Assembly (NCBI GenBank): GCA_019420545.1
Contig: JAHZGZ010000207.1
Location: forward strand, 1,860 to 9,480
Direction of reading: 5' to 3'
DNA: 7,621 nucleotides
DNA from: Bacteroidales bacterium
GTDB lineage: Bacteria > Bacteroidota > Bacteroidia > Bacteroidales > Muribaculaceae
The notes beneath the pieces are model-generated. The model was not told the DNA's origin. It made no database searches and worked only from the letters and a program-made list of their open reading frames with translations. A program made the translations under genes and the position numbers. Below, piece by piece: positions 6,444 through 7,621 of the stretch; the first letter of the stretch is position 1, and the number at the start of each line of letters is the position of its first letter.

Positions 6444-7621
6444 GGCTAAAATAAAACCATTCCGCGGAGTACGTCCCCCGCGCGAGTTTGTCACTGAAGT
6501 GGCCTCACGGCCTTACGACGTACTCAACTCCGAAGAGGCACGTGCCGAAGCCGGCGACAACGAGAAACCCGAGATCGACTTCGAACCGGGCACCGACGAG
6601 CACGATCCCAGGGTATACGACCGTGCGGTAGCCAACTTCAATGCATTCCAGCAGAAAGGATGGCTCGTACAGGACAAGGATGAGCACTACTACATCTACG
6701 CCCAGACCATGAACGGCCGCACTCAGTACGGCTTTGTCATCGCCGCCAATGTCGACGACTATATGGAAGCGCGTATCAAGAAGCATGAGCTTACCCGCCG
6801 CGACAAGGAGGAGGACCGCATGAAGCATGTGCGCGTCAACAACGCCAATATCGAACCTGTATTCTTCGCATTCCCCGACAATGAGGAGCTTGAAGCGATT
6901 ATCCGCAACGTAACCGCAGGAGAACCCGAATATGACTTTATCGCTCCCGATGGCTTCGGTCATCACTTCTGGGTGATCAGCGACAGTGCCACCATCAACC
7001 GCATCACCGAACTCTTCGCGGCTATCCCTGCGCTCTATATCGCCGACGGCCACCACCGTACAGCGGCAGCAGCGCTTGTAGGTAATGAGAAGGCAAAAAA
7101 CAATCCCGATCACAAGGGCACCGAGGAATACAACTACTTCCTCGCCGTGGCATTCCCCGCCTCTCATCTCAATATCATCGACTACAACCGCGTAGTACGC
7201 GATCTCAACGGTCTTACTCCCGACGAGTTCCTCAAGGCGCTCGACAAAGACTTCACCGTCGAAGACAAGGGAACCGGGGAATACCGTCCGGCTGCACTCC
7301 ACAACTTCTCGCTCTATCTCGACGGACGCTGGTACAGCCTTACCCCGCGCGAGGGACGCTACAACGACGCCGACCCGATCGGTGGCCTTGACGTAACCAT
7401 CTCAAGCGATCTGATATTGCGCGACATACTCGGCATACACGACCTGCGCTCCGACAAGCGCATCGATTTCGTAGGCGGCATCCGCGGCCTTGGCGAGCTG
7501 AAGCGCCGTGTCGACTCAGGAGAGATGAAAGTGGCGCTTGCTCTCTATCCCGTGTCGATGGAGCAGCTTATGCGCATTGCCGATACCGGCAACATCATGC
7601 CTCCTAAGACCACCTGGTTCG
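6442..7621 (+). CDS. DUF1015 family protein (3' end outside window)
   Basis: 393 complete codons are open to the right edge; full-length relatives suggest only a short C-terminal piece is missing. The start MAKIKPFRGVRPP is typical. Other family hallmarks: R-P-Y-D-V-L-N-S-E-E-A (23-33); K-P-E-I-D (42-46); a charged block KKHELTRRDKEEDRMKHV (113-130) followed by R-V-N-N-A-N-I-E-P-V; I-A-D-G-H-H-R (200-206), whose paired histidines look like an active or metal site; and D-F-V-G-G-I-R-G-L-G near the end. No signal peptide or membrane segment is seen, so it should be cytoplasmic. The family has no established biochemical role; in many genomes it lies near serine-biosynthesis genes, but none is visible here. 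It begins 14 nt after purA, with the inverted repeat across the junction and no promoter, so it probably shares the purA transcript. From memory of relatives, the stretch before K-P-E-I-D seems several residues shorter than usual. Confidence 0.92.
   Translation, partial: MAKIKPFRGVRPPREFVTEVASRPYDVLNSEEARAEAGDNEKPEIDFEPGTDEHDPRVYDRAVANFNAFQQKGWLVQDKDEHYYIYAQTMNGRTQYGFVIAANVDDYMEARIKKHELTRRDKEEDRMKHVRVNNANIEPVFFAFPDNEELEAIIRNVTAGEPEYDFIAPDGFGHHFWVISDSATINRITELFAAIPALYIADGHHRTAAAALVGNEKAKNNPDHKGTEEYNYFLAVAFPASHLNIIDYNRVVRDLNGLTPDEFLKALDKDFTVEDKGTGEYRPAALHNFSLYLDGRWYSLTPREGRYNDADPIGGLDVTISSDLILRDILGIHDLRSDKRIDFVGGIRGLGELKRRVDSGEMKVALALYPVSMEQLMRIADTGNIMPPKTTWF

Noticed and set aside
6505..7302. 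265-codon minus-strand reading frame opposite the DUF1015 gene
   Set aside because: Plus-strand frame carries clear DUF1015 motifs through the whole stretch; the antisense frame has no recognisable domain or start signals.

Overview
The window is ordinary chromosomal DNA from a member of the Bacteroidota, most likely order Bacteroidales. The support is threefold. Promoters fit the Bacteroides-type consensus (TTTG, about 20 nt, TAnnTTTG). No start codon has a Shine-Dalgarno sequence. The PurA, MutS2 and DUF1015 proteins read like Bacteroidales versions. G/C-ending codons dominate, which would suit Muribaculaceae, but that family-level guess is tentative. I see no mobile element, CRISPR array, tRNA/rRNA or sign of recent transfer.

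Layout, left to right: (1) the C-terminal part of a GH31 alpha-glycosidase (+), cut by the left edge; (2) a hairpin with A-run and T-run flanks that can terminate this gene and the one facing it; (3) an NlpC/P60 lipoprotein (-), a probable cell-wall endopeptidase; (4) a 140-nt divergent intergenic region with -7 boxes for both flanking genes and two short palindromes next to the minus-strand box; (5) full-length mutS2 (+) with ATPase, coiled-coil, KOW-like and Smr parts; (6) a 93-nt gap holding a consensus-like promoter; (7) a Fur-family regulator (+); (8) purA (+), 39 nt downstream; (9) a DUF1015 protein (+), 14 nt after purA, running off the right edge with probably only its last few residues missing. 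Genes 7 to 9 look like one operon read from the promoter before the regulator. There is no gene-free stretch over 300 nt; the largest gap is 140 nt.

Roles: GH31 works on dietary or host glycans, the NlpC/P60 protein on peptidoglycan, MutS2 on recombination intermediates and/or collided ribosomes, and PurA on the first committed step from IMP to AMP. The regulator is a metal- or heme-responsive type and DUF1015 has no established function.

I found no convincing new multi-gene system. The items most worth a second look are small: the regulator's altered metal-ligand set, two promoters so close to their start codons that the mRNAs should be leaderless or nearly so, a degenerate 20-nt tandem repeat filling the regulator-purA gap, and an inverted repeat spanning the purA stop and the DUF1015 start.
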